Below, one piece after another: positions 1 to 8,488 of a DNA stretch of 37,816 bases; the first letter of the stretch is position 1, and the number at the start of each line of letters is the position of its first letter. Under the pieces are notes generated by a model. It searched no databases. It had not been told where the DNA came from and was given only the letters and a program-made list of their open reading frames with translations. The stretch is from Pseudomonas avellanae BPIC 631 (GTDB taxonomy: Bacteria; Pseudomonadota; Gammaproteobacteria; Pseudomonadales; Pseudomonadaceae), in the NCBI RefSeq assembly GCF_000444135.1, contig NZ_ATDK01000569.1, positions 1 through 37,816 on the forward strand. The letters are read 5' to 3'. The position numbers and the translations under genes are program-made.

Positions 1-43
1 CCACGCCCTCCGGGCAGAAAACCCATTCTCCGGGCACGTCAGC

Positions 44-868
44 TCAATTCAAGCCCAGCTTGCCGCGTAGGGTCGAGAGGTCTTCGGCCAGGGTGTTGAC
101 CGGGCCGACCAGGGCTTTGCGGTCGTTTTCCTTGACCTTGTCGTAGGTCTCGAAACCACCGTCCTTGGTCTTGTACTTGGCCAGGATCTTGTCCACGGTG
201 GCGAAGTTCTTGTCGACTTTGGCGCTGAAGGCCTTGTCCTGCTGTTCGATCTGCGGACGGAACAGGTCGACGATTTTCTTCGCGCCGTCGATGTTGCCCT
301 GGAAGTCGTACAGGTCGGTGTGGCTGTAACGGTCTTCTTCACCGGAAATCTTGGTCGCGGCCACTTCTTCCAGCAGGGCTGCCGCGCCGCCGACGACTTT
401 TTCAGGCGGGAAGGTCAGCTCGGCCACACGTTTTTCCAGGTCCTTGACGTCGCTCAACAGCTTGTCGGCAATCGGGCCCTGGTCCTTGGTGGAGTTCTGC
501 GAAAACAGTGCATATTCCAGGCGGTGGAAGCCGGTGAAGTCTTCAGCCGTCACGCCTTTTTCGTGGTCGTCGACGCGTGAGTCAATCGAGGCGTCCAGAT
601 CACTGAACAGCTCGGCAATCGGCTCGACCGACTCGTAATAAACGCGAGTCGGGGCGTACAGTTTTTTAGCCGTTGCGATGTCGCCTTTCTTCACCGCATC
701 GGTGAACTTCTGAGTGTGGCTGACCAGTTCTTCGATGTTCTCGGTCACGTAGATCTTGTAATCCGAAACCGGGCCTACCAGGTCCAGCGGCGCGGTGGCG
801 GCGAAGGCGGACAGCGGGGTCTGAAGCAGGCCAAGCGTCAGGAGCAAAGCCAGAGGCGTCTTTTTCAT
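44..868 (-). CDS. efeM: EfeM/EfeO-type periplasmic iron-uptake protein (imelysin/M75 domain)
   Basis: A 274-residue secreted protein made almost entirely of one imelysin-like (peptidase M75) domain. A signal peptide starts MKKTPLALLL and ends near SAFAA. The family motif HxxE is present in GFHRLEYALF, with EEDRYSHTDL further on; in EfeO/EfeM proteins such residues bind metal. It lacks the N-terminal cupredoxin domain of EfeO, so it is the EfeM form. It is the last gene of efeU-efeO-efeB-efeM and probably helps present iron to the EfeU permease. An in-frame ATG at 901 overlaps the efeB stop as ATGA, but the ATG at 868 is chosen because it has a GGAAG ribosome site and gives a normal signal peptide. 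Confident in the family, less so in the exact role. Confidence 0.9.
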   Translation of the reverse strand: MKKTPLALLLTLGLLQTPLSAFAATAPLDLVGPVSDYKIYVTENIEELVSHTQKFTDAVKKGDIATAKKLYAPTRVYYESVEPIAELFSDLDASIDSRVDDHEKGVTAEDFTGFHRLEYALFSQNSTKDQGPIADKLLSDVKDLEKRVAELTFPPEKVVGGAAALLEEVAATKISGEEDRYSHTDLYDFQGNIDGAKKIVDLFRPQIEQQDKAFSAKVDKNFATVDKILAKYKTKDGGFETYDKVKENDRKALVGPVNTLAEDLSTLRGKLGLN

Positions 869-897
869 GGGTGTCTTCCGGGTCAGGAGTGGGTAGG

Positions 898-2220
898 TCA
901 TGCGGTTTTGGTGGACGATGCAGCCGCCAGCAACGAGCGACCGATGAAATCCTGTTCGCCGGTTACCCCCGGCAGGGTGAAGAAGTAGCCGCCACCGACC
1001 GGCTTGAGGTATTCCTCAAGCGGCTCGCCGTTGAGGCGGCTCTGGACGGTGATAAAGCCTTTTTCCAGGTCGGCCTGGTAGCAGATGAACAGCAGGCCCA
1101 TGTCCAGCTGGCCGTTCTTGTTCACCCCGTTGGAATAGTTGAACGGGCGACGCAGGATCAGGTTGCGCTGGCTTTCGGCAGTACGCGGGTTGGCCAGGCG
1201 GATGTGCGAATCCAGCCGGGTTTTCTTGCCTTCGGGGTCAGCCGCGTAGTTGGGCACATCGCTCTCGACCTTGCCGTCCATGGGCGCACCGGTGGTTTTG
1301 CTGCGGCCGAAGATCGACTCCTGTTCCTGCAGCGGCGTGCGGTCCCAGCGTTCGACGAAGTTGCGGATGATGCGCACCGCCTGATAGCTGCCGTTGGCGG
1401 CCCATGCTGGCTCGTCGCTGCCCGGCTGCACCCAGACCAGCTCGTTCATGGTCTTCTGGTTGTTGGAGTCCGGATTGGCCGAGCCATCCCGGAAGCCCAG
1501 AAAGTTGCGTGCGCTTTCCGCCGGCTGGCCGGGTTTTTTCGGTGCCTGGGGCGGCACGGTGCCTTCCTGTTTCCAGCGCACCAGCAGCAGGTCGGGCAGG
1601 TTCTTGACGATGTCGCGCAGGGCGTGAATGTTGCTGTCAGCGGTGTTGGCGCAGAACTGAATGCTCAAATCGCCGTGACAGCTGGACGGGTCCAGCGCGT
1701 CGTTGGGGAAGCCGGTCATGCGGCTCAGGCGTACGGGCTTCACCGCAGCCAGGCCAAAACGCTCGTCGAACAGCGATTCACCCACTGACACGGTGATGGT
1801 CAAATTATCCGGGGTAACGATCGGGCCGAGAATGCCCGAGTCCGGCGGCGGCAGTTTCGGGTCGCTCTCCGGCACGGGGCCACCGGTCATCAGGAACGCG
1901 ATGCGCTCATTCAATGTGCGAAACAGACGCTCCAGGTCGTCACGGTCGGCGGCCAGCACATCGAATGCCACCAGCATGCCGGCAGCCGGGCGCGGGTTGA
2001 CGATGCCGGTCTGATGCAGGCCATGAAAGTCGTTGTGGTCCTGGGTCTTTTCGCTGTTCGGCGCTTCAGTGACCTGCGCAGGCGCGGCGGCCAGCACGTT
2101 GCCGCTCAGGCTGCTGCCAGCAAGCGCGGCACCCGCGGCACCAAGGCCCATCAGGACACGGCGACGCTGCAGGGAGACAGGGGCGTTGGTGGCGTCTGGA
2201 TTGCTGTCCGGGTTTTTCAT
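898..2220 (-). CDS. efeB: EfeB, Tat-exported DyP-type haem peroxidase (deferrochelatase)
   Basis: A 440-residue dye-decolourising-type peroxidase. The N-terminus has a twin-arginine signal (SLQRRRVLMG, residues 16-25) followed by a hydrophobic Ala/Gly/Leu stretch, so the folded haem protein is exported to the periplasm. The DyP signature GFRDG is at 242-246, with the catalytic Asp at 245, and a proximal-haem His is likely in the later segment DSHIRLANPR. In the Efe system EfeB is thought to oxidise ferrous iron with peroxide or to handle haem iron, feeding EfeO and EfeU. It lies 24 bp after efeO and directly before efeM, so all are probably one transcript under the Fur box upstream of efeU. 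Confidence 0.95.
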   Translation of the reverse strand: MKNPDSNPDATNAPVSLQRRRVLMGLGAAGAALAGSSLSGNVLAAAPAQVTEAPNSEKTQDHNDFHGLHQTGIVNPRPAAGMLVAFDVLAADRDDLERLFRTLNERIAFLMTGGPVPESDPKLPPPDSGILGPIVTPDNLTITVSVGESLFDERFGLAAVKPVRLSRMTGFPNDALDPSSCHGDLSIQFCANTADSNIHALRDIVKNLPDLLLVRWKQEGTVPPQAPKKPGQPAESARNFLGFRDGSANPDSNNQKTMNELVWVQPGSDEPAWAANGSYQAVRIIRNFVERWDRTPLQEQESIFGRSKTTGAPMDGKVESDVPNYAADPEGKKTRLDSHIRLANPRTAESQRNLILRRPFNYSNGVNKNGQLDMGLLFICYQADLEKGFITVQSRLNGEPLEEYLKPVGGGYFFTLPGVTGEQDFIGRSLLAAASSTKTA

Positions 2221-2244
2221 CGTAATGTGCTGTGCTCCGGTGGA

Positions 2245-3453
2245 TCAGAGGTCAGAAAGGCCGAGTGCCGAATCGATGTCGCCGAGTGCATCGGCCAGTG
2301 CGCCAGCCTTGGCCGCGATCTGCTGGCGCTGCGTGGCGTCCACCTGATCGTAAGGGCGATAGCCGTCAGCGGTGGCGAACGCATTCAGCGTGGTGTCCAG
2401 GTCGGCGGTTGCCGCATCGATCTTCTGCAACCGCTCGCCGGCGCTACGCGTCAGCAAGGGGCGCAGCAGATCGACAATCTTGCGCGTGCCGTCCAGGTTG
2501 GCGGCAAAGCCGTTGAGGTCGCTGTGGCTGTAGCGCTCTTCTTCGCCATTGCTGCGCACGTCGGCCAGGCTGCGCATAGTGCGAGTAGCGATGGCGGGCA
2601 GTTGGTCAGGTGCCAGCGATTGCGCCATCAGTTGCTTTTTGAGCTGGGTGACATCGCTTTGCAGACACTGCGCCACGGGCGAAAGGCCCTCGACGCTGTG
2701 TTGCTCGAACAGCGCGTATTCGACGCGGTGGAAACCGGTAAAGCCCGGATCCTGCTCACGCTTTTCGTAGTAATCGGCGCGCGCGTTGATGGCATTGTCC
2801 AGTTCCGACAGGCGCTGTGCGGCAGGTGCAATGCGCTGATAGGCTGCGCGGGCGGGCAGGTAGGCTGCTTGCGCGGCGCTCAGGTCGCCCGCGTCAATGG
2901 CCTGTTGCAGGGCGGTCACGGCTTTGATCAGCGCCGAACCTTGCAGGCTCAGGTACACGCGGTATTCGGAAAGCGGGCCGATGAATGCGGTCATCGACGG
3001 GCGCGCTTTGGCCTTGGCGTCGGACTCGGCGGTCGGGGTCACGTGCAGGGTGCCGCGCGGGTTGCTGAGCAGGCCGCAGGTGATGGCGTAATCGCCCGGC
3101 GCCAGGTTGGCATTGATCACCTGGCTCAGGCCAGGCGCGATGTTTTCCCGCTCTTCGATCACCAGCACACCGTCGAGAATTTCCCATTCAACGGCCCGCT
3201 CGGAGCGGTTGACGATGCGAAAGGCGTTCTTGCCCGCCGCCACGGTCAGGGCGTTCGGTTCGCAATTGTGTGCGTGAATGTTGACCACGGTTTCAGTGCC
3301 GGCATTGGCCGCGCGTTTTTTTGCGGCGACCTGCGAGGCGTAATAGAACAGCCCGCCAGCGGCTATCATCAGAATGACCGAGCCGGCGACGGCCAATCGC
3401 AGGACACGGGGCGGCCGGGCTTTCTCGGAAAGCCCTGAGGGACGGTTAGACAT
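2245..3453 (-). CDS. efeO: EfeO, periplasmic cupredoxin plus imelysin iron-uptake protein
   Basis: A 402-residue protein. It starts with a short basic segment and one membrane-spanning or uncleaved signal segment (about residues 15-40). Next comes a cupredoxin-like domain (about 45-145, including HNCEPNALTV and DYAITCGLLSNPRGTLHV), then an M75/imelysin domain with the metal motif GFHRVEYALF and the conserved EEERYSHSDL. EfeO is the periplasmic partner that binds iron for EfeU. The reading frame stays open upstream to 3693, but that part lies inside efeU; the ATG at 3453 is chosen because it follows the efeU stop by 8 bp. The gene sits between efeU and efeB in the usual order. Confidence 0.93.
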   Translation of the reverse strand: MSNRPSGLSEKARPPRVLRLAVAGSVILMIAAGGLFYYASQVAAKKRAANAGTETVVNIHAHNCEPNALTVAAGKNAFRIVNRSERAVEWEILDGVLVIEERENIAPGLSQVINANLAPGDYAITCGLLSNPRGTLHVTPTAESDAKAKARPSMTAFIGPLSEYRVYLSLQGSALIKAVTALQQAIDAGDLSAAQAAYLPARAAYQRIAPAAQRLSELDNAINARADYYEKREQDPGFTGFHRVEYALFEQHSVEGLSPVAQCLQSDVTQLKKQLMAQSLAPDQLPAIATRTMRSLADVRSNGEEERYSHSDLNGFAANLDGTRKIVDLLRPLLTRSAGERLQKIDAATADLDTTLNAFATADGYRPYDQVDATQRQQIAAKAGALADALGDIDSALGLSDL

Positions 3454-3461
3454 GGGTGCCC

Positions 3462-4316
3462 TTATTCGTTCGTAACAGAAGATGGGTGTGGCTGGACCGG
3501 TGTGCCGGCCTTCGGGGTGTGCGGCATAAAAAACAGCACCAGTGCCCCGATCAGGTAAATCAGATAAACGCTCAGGGTGCTGACTGTCGGCGCGTCCTGA
3601 TAACCGAACATGCCGGCCAGTACCGAGCCTGCCGGGCCGTCCATCGGCAGCAGCGCGCTGATGTCGAACACCACGCCTTGCAGGTGATTCCACACGCCGG
3701 CCTCATGCAGCGCCTGCACGGAGCTGGCGAGGATGCCCGCCGCCACCACCAGAATGAACAGCCCGGTCCAGCGGAAAAACAGGCCCAGGTTCAGGCGCAT
3801 GCTGCCGCTGTAGATCGCCACGCCAAAACCGACGGCCAGCAACAGGCCGAGCAGGGCACCGAGCGGCGCACCCGAGCCTTCGCTTTGTTGAAACACGGCA
3901 AGCAGGAAAAATACCGTTTCCAGCCCTTCGCGGGCCACGGCAAAGAACACCATGGCGATCAGCGCGTAAGTCTGGTTTTTCGAGCCGGCGAGGGCGGCGT
4001 CCAGCGATTCGTGCTGCGCGTGCTTGATCGATCGCGCCACTTTGCGCATCCAGAACACCATCGAACTGAGAATGCCCACGGCAATAAGGCCGACAATGCC
4101 TTCGAACAATTCTTGCTGCTTTTGCGGGAATTCAGCACTCATCAATTCCAGCCCGCCACCGACGAACAGCGAAAGGGCAGCGGCGAGGAACACGCCAACC
4201 CACACCGCAGGCATCCACTCGCCGCGGCCTGTCTGTTTCAGGTAGCTGGCGATGATGCCAACAATGAGGGCGGCTTCGATGCCTTCGCGCAGCATGATCA
4301 AAAACGGAACGAGCAT
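3462..4316 (-). CDS. efeU: EfeU, Ftr1-family iron permease
   Basis: A 284-residue multi-pass membrane protein of the Ftr1/EfeU family. Two copies of the iron-binding REGxE motif are visible, REGIE near the N-terminus (MLVPFLIMLREGIEAAL) and REGLE in AVAREGLETVFF, each in a membrane helix. These glutamates pass ferric iron through the inner membrane. The ATG at 4316 gives the family-typical start; an upstream ATG at 4376 would add a non-family extension. It is the first gene of the efe operon, and a strong Fur box lies about 70 bp upstream, so iron should repress the whole operon. Confidence 0.95.
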   Translation of the reverse strand: MLVPFLIMLREGIEAALIVGIIASYLKQTGRGEWMPAVWVGVFLAAALSLFVGGGLELMSAEFPQKQQELFEGIVGLIAVGILSSMVFWMRKVARSIKHAQHESLDAALAGSKNQTYALIAMVFFAVAREGLETVFFLLAVFQQSEGSGAPLGALLGLLLAVGFGVAIYSGSMRLNLGLFFRWTGLFILVVAAGILASSVQALHEAGVWNHLQGVVFDISALLPMDGPAGSVLAGMFGYQDAPTVSTLSVYLIYLIGALVLFFMPHTPKAGTPVQPHPSSVTNE

Positions 4317-4383
4317 ATCCCACCGGGTCGAGACTGAAGGGTGAAGGTGTTTCGGCGAGCCATCAGCCGGAAACACTGCGTAA

Positions 4384-4402
4384 CATAATGATACTCATTC
4401 TT
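4384..4402 (-). promoter_or_regulatory. Fur box upstream of efeU
   Basis: This 19-bp site matches the classical Fur consensus GATAATGATAATCATTATC at 15 of 19 positions by eye, with the core AATGATACTCATT forming a dyad. It lies 68 bp upstream of the efeU start, in the gap between efeU and the divergent ada-like gene. Fur with ferrous iron would block the efe operon when iron is plentiful. Confidence 0.8.
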
Positions 4403-4583
4403 GAATACGGGTAGTTGTTTTTCGTCTGCGTCTCGTTTTTGGCTGCTTGTTCAGGTCAGGTTCAGCTGGCTGATTTTCAGGCCTGGCGCTTTTCCTGATC
4501 CGTCGTGAGTTTGAAAGCAAGACTCGGGGTGCTTATCAGCGCTGACAGGGATAGGCTCACTGAAACTCAAGGCAGGGCAACAC

Positions 4584-5690
4584 ATGGACAGCATCAACGC
4601 CTCGGCGCCAAAGCAGGCATTGCGCACTGAAGATGACCCGCGCTGGGATATTTTGCTCAACCGCCGCTCTGGTTCTGCGGTAAGTGCTGATTTTGTCTAC
4701 GCGGTGCGCACGACCGGTGTCTATTGCACACCCGGCAGCCCGAGCAGGCTGCCACGGCCGGAAAATATCGTGTTCTTTGACAGCGCAAGCCAGGCCGAAG
4801 CCGCCGGTTTTCGGCCCTCCAGGCGTAGCGCTCAGGATCAGCAAAGCGTCGATCTCAAACACGCGGCGGCGGTCTCTGAGGCGTGCAGAGTGATAGATGC
4901 CTGCGATTCGATGCCCAACCTGGCCGAGCTGGCAGAAACGGTCGGGATGAGCAGCTTTCATTTTCACCGCACGTTCAAGAAAATTACCGGGCTCACGCCC
5001 AAGGCCTACAGCGTTGCGTCCATGCGCTCGCGGGTGCAGGCCCAGCTTTGCCAAGGTGTAACCATTACCAGCGCGCTGTACGAGGCGGGCTACAACTCCA
5101 ACAGTCGTTTCTATGAGGCTTCGCAGAACATGCTCGGCATGAAACCTTCCGAATACCGGGCGGGCGGCGCCAACGTCGATATCAGATTCGCGTTGGGTGA
5201 AAGTTCGCTGGGATCGATTCTGGTGGCGACCAGCAGCAAGGGGATCTGCGCCATTTCCCTCGGGGATGACCCCGATGCGCTGATTCGGGGTTTTCAGGAC
5301 CAGTTTCCCAACGCCAACCTGATCGGCGCAGACGCTCAGTTTGAAGCGCTGATTGCGACCGTCGTGGGCTTTGTTCAATCGCCCGCGACCGGCCTCGCGC
5401 TGCCGCTGGACATCCGTGGCACGGTGTTTCAGGAGCGTGTCTGGCAGGCGCTCAGAGACATCCCGGCCGGATCGACCGCCACTTACACCGACATCGCCCG
5501 GCAGTTGGGCATGCCCAGCGCGGTTCGGGCCGTCGCCAATGCCTGCGGTGCCAACAAGCTGGCGGTGGCCATCCCCTGCCATCGCGTGGTGCGTAATGAT
5601 GGCTCGTTGTCTGGTTACCGCTGGGGTGTCGAGCGCAAGCGCAAGCTGCTGGACATCGAATCGGGCGGCGCAGCAGGGCTGTTCAGTTGA
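4584..5690 (+). CDS. ada: Ada-like bifunctional DNA repair methyltransferase / AraC-type regulator, zinc site degenerate
   Basis: A 368-residue three-part protein: an Ada N-terminal domain (about 20-95), an AraC-type helix-turn-helix (about 105-190, with AELAETVGMSSFHFHRTFKK), and a C-terminal O6-methylguanine-DNA methyltransferase domain (about 195-360). The acceptor motif PCHRV is at 331-335 with Cys332 intact, so repair of O6-methylguanine should work. The N-terminal domain is odd. Cys48, which aligns with the methylphosphotriester acceptor Cys38 of E. coli Ada, is present, but the positions of the other three zinc ligands are serine (Ser52 in YCTPGSPSR, Ser79 and Ser82 in GFRPSRRS). Zinc binding and methyl-triggered activation are therefore doubtful. 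The gene overlaps the convergent beta-lactamase gene by 8 bp. Confidence 0.88.
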   Translation: MDSINASAPKQALRTEDDPRWDILLNRRSGSAVSADFVYAVRTTGVYCTPGSPSRLPRPENIVFFDSASQAEAAGFRPSRRSAQDQQSVDLKHAAAVSEACRVIDACDSMPNLAELAETVGMSSFHFHRTFKKITGLTPKAYSVASMRSRVQAQLCQGVTITSALYEAGYNSNSRFYEASQNMLGMKPSEYRAGGANVDIRFALGESSLGSILVATSSKGICAISLGDDPDALIRGFQDQFPNANLIGADAQFEALIATVVGFVQSPATGLALPLDIRGTVFQERVWQALRDIPAGSTATYTDIARQLGMPSAVRAVANACGANKLAVAIPCHRVVRNDGSLSGYRWGVERKRKLLDIESGGAAGLFS

Positions 5691-6834
5691 ACGGCGCGGC
5701 GTGTTGCAGAATCCGGTAGGCCAGCTTGACCCGTTCTTCGTTCGGGTAGTTTTTGTTGGCCAGAATCACGATGCCGATTTGCCTCTCAGCTATAAACGCC
5801 ACGTAGCCGCCAAAACCGTTGGTTGAGCCGGTCTTGTTGACCCAGGCGGTGGGCTGCTCTGCCAGCGGCGCTTCGATAGCTTCGGCTTTCTGCGTGTTCA
5901 GCATTGCGCTGGCATTGCCCGCAAGCAGCATGTCCAGACGAATCGGCGTCGGGTACTGCTCCCAGACCAGGTCCTGAGTCATGCCGCCAACCTTGAAATA
6001 GCCGATCCGCGTGTCGCTGAGCGCGCGTTGCAGGGGGGCGTCGTGCTGGCCGAGGCCGATGTTGGCTTCGACAAAACGGATCAGGTCGCGGCTGCTGGAT
6101 TTCACACCGTAGGCTTCGGCGGCCAGTATGCCGGGGCTGACCCTGACCGGTTCGTCGAGCTTGTTATAGCCCTGCGCGTAAAGCACCTGTTTGTCGTCGG
6201 GCACGCTGACGTAGGTGCTGTTCAGGCCCAGTGCCGGGAACAGGCGTTGTTGCATCGCCTCTTGAAATGGCATGTTCATGCTGCGCGCGGCGATCACTCC
6301 CAGCAGGCCAATACTGGGGTTGGCATAGGTGCGATGGGTGCCGGGCAGGTAGTCGGGCTGCCAGGCCTTGAAATAGTCCATCAGTTGCCGAGTATTTTGC
6401 ACGTTCTCTGGCACCTGAATCGGAAAGCCACCCGCCGTGTGCGTGCCCAGATGGAACACCGGTATTTTGCCCAGGCGCGTGTCGCGCAATTGCGGCATGT
6501 AAGTGTCGATGCTTTGCGTCAGTGACAATTGCCCGTTGGCTTGCGCCCAGGTGGCCAGCGTGGCGGTGAAGGTTTTGCTGATCGAGCCGAGTTCGAACAG
6601 CGTATCGCTAGACACCGGCTGGCCCGTGGCCTTTGAGGCAACACCATAATTGTAGAACTGTTGCTTACCGTGACGGGTGATGGCGATGGACAGGCCCGCG
6701 ATGTTGTTTTCCTGCATCACCTTGCGCGCTTCTGTCTGCACCAACGTATCAAGGGCAGCAGAGTTGTTGTCGGCAAAAGCGACTGAACTGACCAACAGAA
6801 GTCCTGTGCAGAACAGCGTTCCATTCCATTGCAT
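5683..6834 (-). CDS. ampC: Class C (AmpC-type) beta-lactamase
   Basis: A 383-residue secreted serine beta-lactamase with a signal peptide ending near VAFA. All three class C active-site elements are visible: the nucleophile motif SISK (Ser84, Lys87), the YAN motif (Tyr170-Asn172), and KTG (334-336) in VNKTGSTNGFGG. Such enzymes hydrolyse cephalosporins and penicillins in the periplasm, and some homologues act on cell-wall peptides. No LysR-type ampR gene lies next to it; upstream is a divergent SulP transporter. The class is certain from the motifs; the substrate range cannot be read from sequence. Confidence 0.95.
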   Translation of the reverse strand: MQWNGTLFCTGLLLVSSVAFADNNSAALDTLVQTEARKVMQENNIAGLSIAITRHGKQQFYNYGVASKATGQPVSSDTLFELGSISKTFTATLATWAQANGQLSLTQSIDTYMPQLRDTRLGKIPVFHLGTHTAGGFPIQVPENVQNTRQLMDYFKAWQPDYLPGTHRTYANPSIGLLGVIAARSMNMPFQEAMQQRLFPALGLNSTYVSVPDDKQVLYAQGYNKLDEPVRVSPGILAAEAYGVKSSSRDLIRFVEANIGLGQHDAPLQRALSDTRIGYFKVGGMTQDLVWEQYPTPIRLDMLLAGNASAMLNTQKAEAIEAPLAEQPTAWVNKTGSTNGFGGYVAFIAERQIGIVILANKNYPNEERVKLAYRILQHAAPFN

Positions 6835-6976
6835 GGGTAATTCCTGGTTGTTTTGAGGGTGTGCCGATCATCAGCGGGCTTGCATCAGGGGCCTGCTGCG
6901 GTGGTCGGTCGTCAAAGGTTTGCGTAATATGCCCACTTTTTTGCGCTTCCTCCACGGAACGCCGCTCAGGTAAACC

Positions 6977-8422
6977 ATGAAAACGATCCGTATGCGTGCC
7001 GAAGTCCTGGCCGGGCTCACCACATCCTTCGCGTTGGTGCCCGAGTGCATTGCCTTTGCTCTCGTTGCCCATCTCAACCCGCTGATGGGGCTTTACGGTG
7101 CGTTCATCATTTGCACGCTGACCGCATTGTTCGGCGGGCGTCCGGGCATGGTTTCGGGTGCGGCCGGCTCGATGGCGGTGGTGATCGTGGCGCTGGTGGT
7201 GCAGCAGGGCGTGCAGTACCTGCTGGCGACCGTGCTGCTTGGCGGCTTGATCATGATTATGTTCGGGTTGCTGCGGTTAGGCAAGCTGGTGCGACTGGTG
7301 CCGTATTCGGTGATGCTCGGCTTCGTCAATGGCCTGGCCATCGTGATTGCGATGGCGCAACTGGAGCATTTCAAGGTCGGCGAGTCGTGGCTCAGCGGTA
7401 CGCCGCTGTACGTGATGCTCGGCCTGGTGGCGCTGACCATGGCAATCGTTTATCTGCTGCCGCGCATTACCCGCGTTGCACCACCGGCGCTGGTGGCGAT
7501 CCTCAGTGTCGGACTGGCGGTTTACCTGCTCGGCCTGCCGACCCGCACCCTGGGCGACATGGCGCACATCGCTGGTGGCCTGCCGTTATTTGCCTTGCCG
7601 GACATCCCGTGGAACCTCGACACCCTGCGTATCATTGCGCCGTACGCCATCCTGATGGCGCTGGTCGGCCTGCTGGAAACCCTGCTGACCCTGAACCTCA
7701 CCGACGAGATCACTGAAACACGTGGCTACCCGGACCGCGAGTGTGTGGCGCTGGGCGCTGCCAACATGGTGTCCAGTGCTTTCGGTGGCATGGGCGGCTG
7801 CGCGATGATCGGCCAGACGGTCATCAACCTCAGTTCTGGCGGGCGCGGTCGGGTTTCCGGCGTGGTCGCGGGCTTAATGATTCTGATGTTCGTGCTGTTT
7901 CTGTCGCCGCTGATCGAGCGCATCCCGCTGGCAGCGCTGGTGGGTGTGATGTTTGTGGTCGCGCAGCAGACCTTCGCCTGGGCATCGCTGCGCGTGTTGC
8001 GCAAGGTGCCGGTCAACGACGTGCTGGCGATCATCGCGGTGACGGTGGTCACGGTGCTGACCGATCTGGCCACCGCCGTGGTGTTCGGCATCATCATCGC
8101 CGCCATCAACTTCGCTTGGCAGCAGGCCCGCGAGCTGTACGCCGACAGCCATGACGAGGCAGACGGCAGCAAGATCTACCACCTGCACGGCACGCTGTTC
8201 TTCGCCTCGACCACGCCTTTTCTTGACCAGTTCAACCCCGCTGAAGACCCTGCGCAAGTGACACTGGACTGTCGCCACCTGAGCTTTGTCGATTACTCGG
8301 CGATTGCTGCGCTGAAAACCTTGCGTGAGCGCTACGCCAAGGCGGGCAAGCATTTGCGTGTGGTGCACTTGTCCGAGCGGTGCAAGCGTCTGCTCAAGCG
8401 CGCGGGCGTGCAGCACGCTTGA
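6977..8422 (+). CDS. SulP-family anion transporter with C-terminal STAS domain
   Basis: A 481-residue inner-membrane protein with some ten or more hydrophobic helices and a soluble C-terminal STAS domain (about 395-481, including VTLDCRHLSFVDYSAIAAL). The SulP core is recognisable in PLMGLYGAFI and GMVSGAAGSMAVV near the N-terminus. SulP proteins carry sulfate, bicarbonate or dicarboxylates by symport with protons or sodium; the substrate here cannot be told. The ATG at 6977 is preceded by an AGG ribosome site. The gene is divergent from the beta-lactamase gene and followed 66 bp later by the AFG1-type ATPase gene. Confidence 0.9.
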   Translation: MKTIRMRAEVLAGLTTSFALVPECIAFALVAHLNPLMGLYGAFIICTLTALFGGRPGMVSGAAGSMAVVIVALVVQQGVQYLLATVLLGGLIMIMFGLLRLGKLVRLVPYSVMLGFVNGLAIVIAMAQLEHFKVGESWLSGTPLYVMLGLVALTMAIVYLLPRITRVAPPALVAILSVGLAVYLLGLPTRTLGDMAHIAGGLPLFALPDIPWNLDTLRIIAPYAILMALVGLLETLLTLNLTDEITETRGYPDRECVALGAANMVSSAFGGMGGCAMIGQTVINLSSGGRGRVSGVVAGLMILMFVLFLSPLIERIPLAALVGVMFVVAQQTFAWASLRVLRKVPVNDVLAIIAVTVVTVLTDLATAVVFGIIIAAINFAWQQARELYADSHDEADGSKIYHLHGTLFFASTTPFLDQFNPAEDPAQVTLDCRHLSFVDYSAIAALKTLRERYAKAGKHLRVVHLSERCKRLLKRAGVQHA

Positions 8423-8488
8423 GCCGTGTGCCCAGGCCCTGTCTTGTGTAGGCTGACTGTCATTTCCTGAACCGAAGGTGTGTGCCTG

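Noticed and set aside
2014..3438. Long plus-strand open frame opposite efeO and efeB.
   Set aside because: It is antisense to two clear genes, has no family features, and arises from the GC bias of the real genes.
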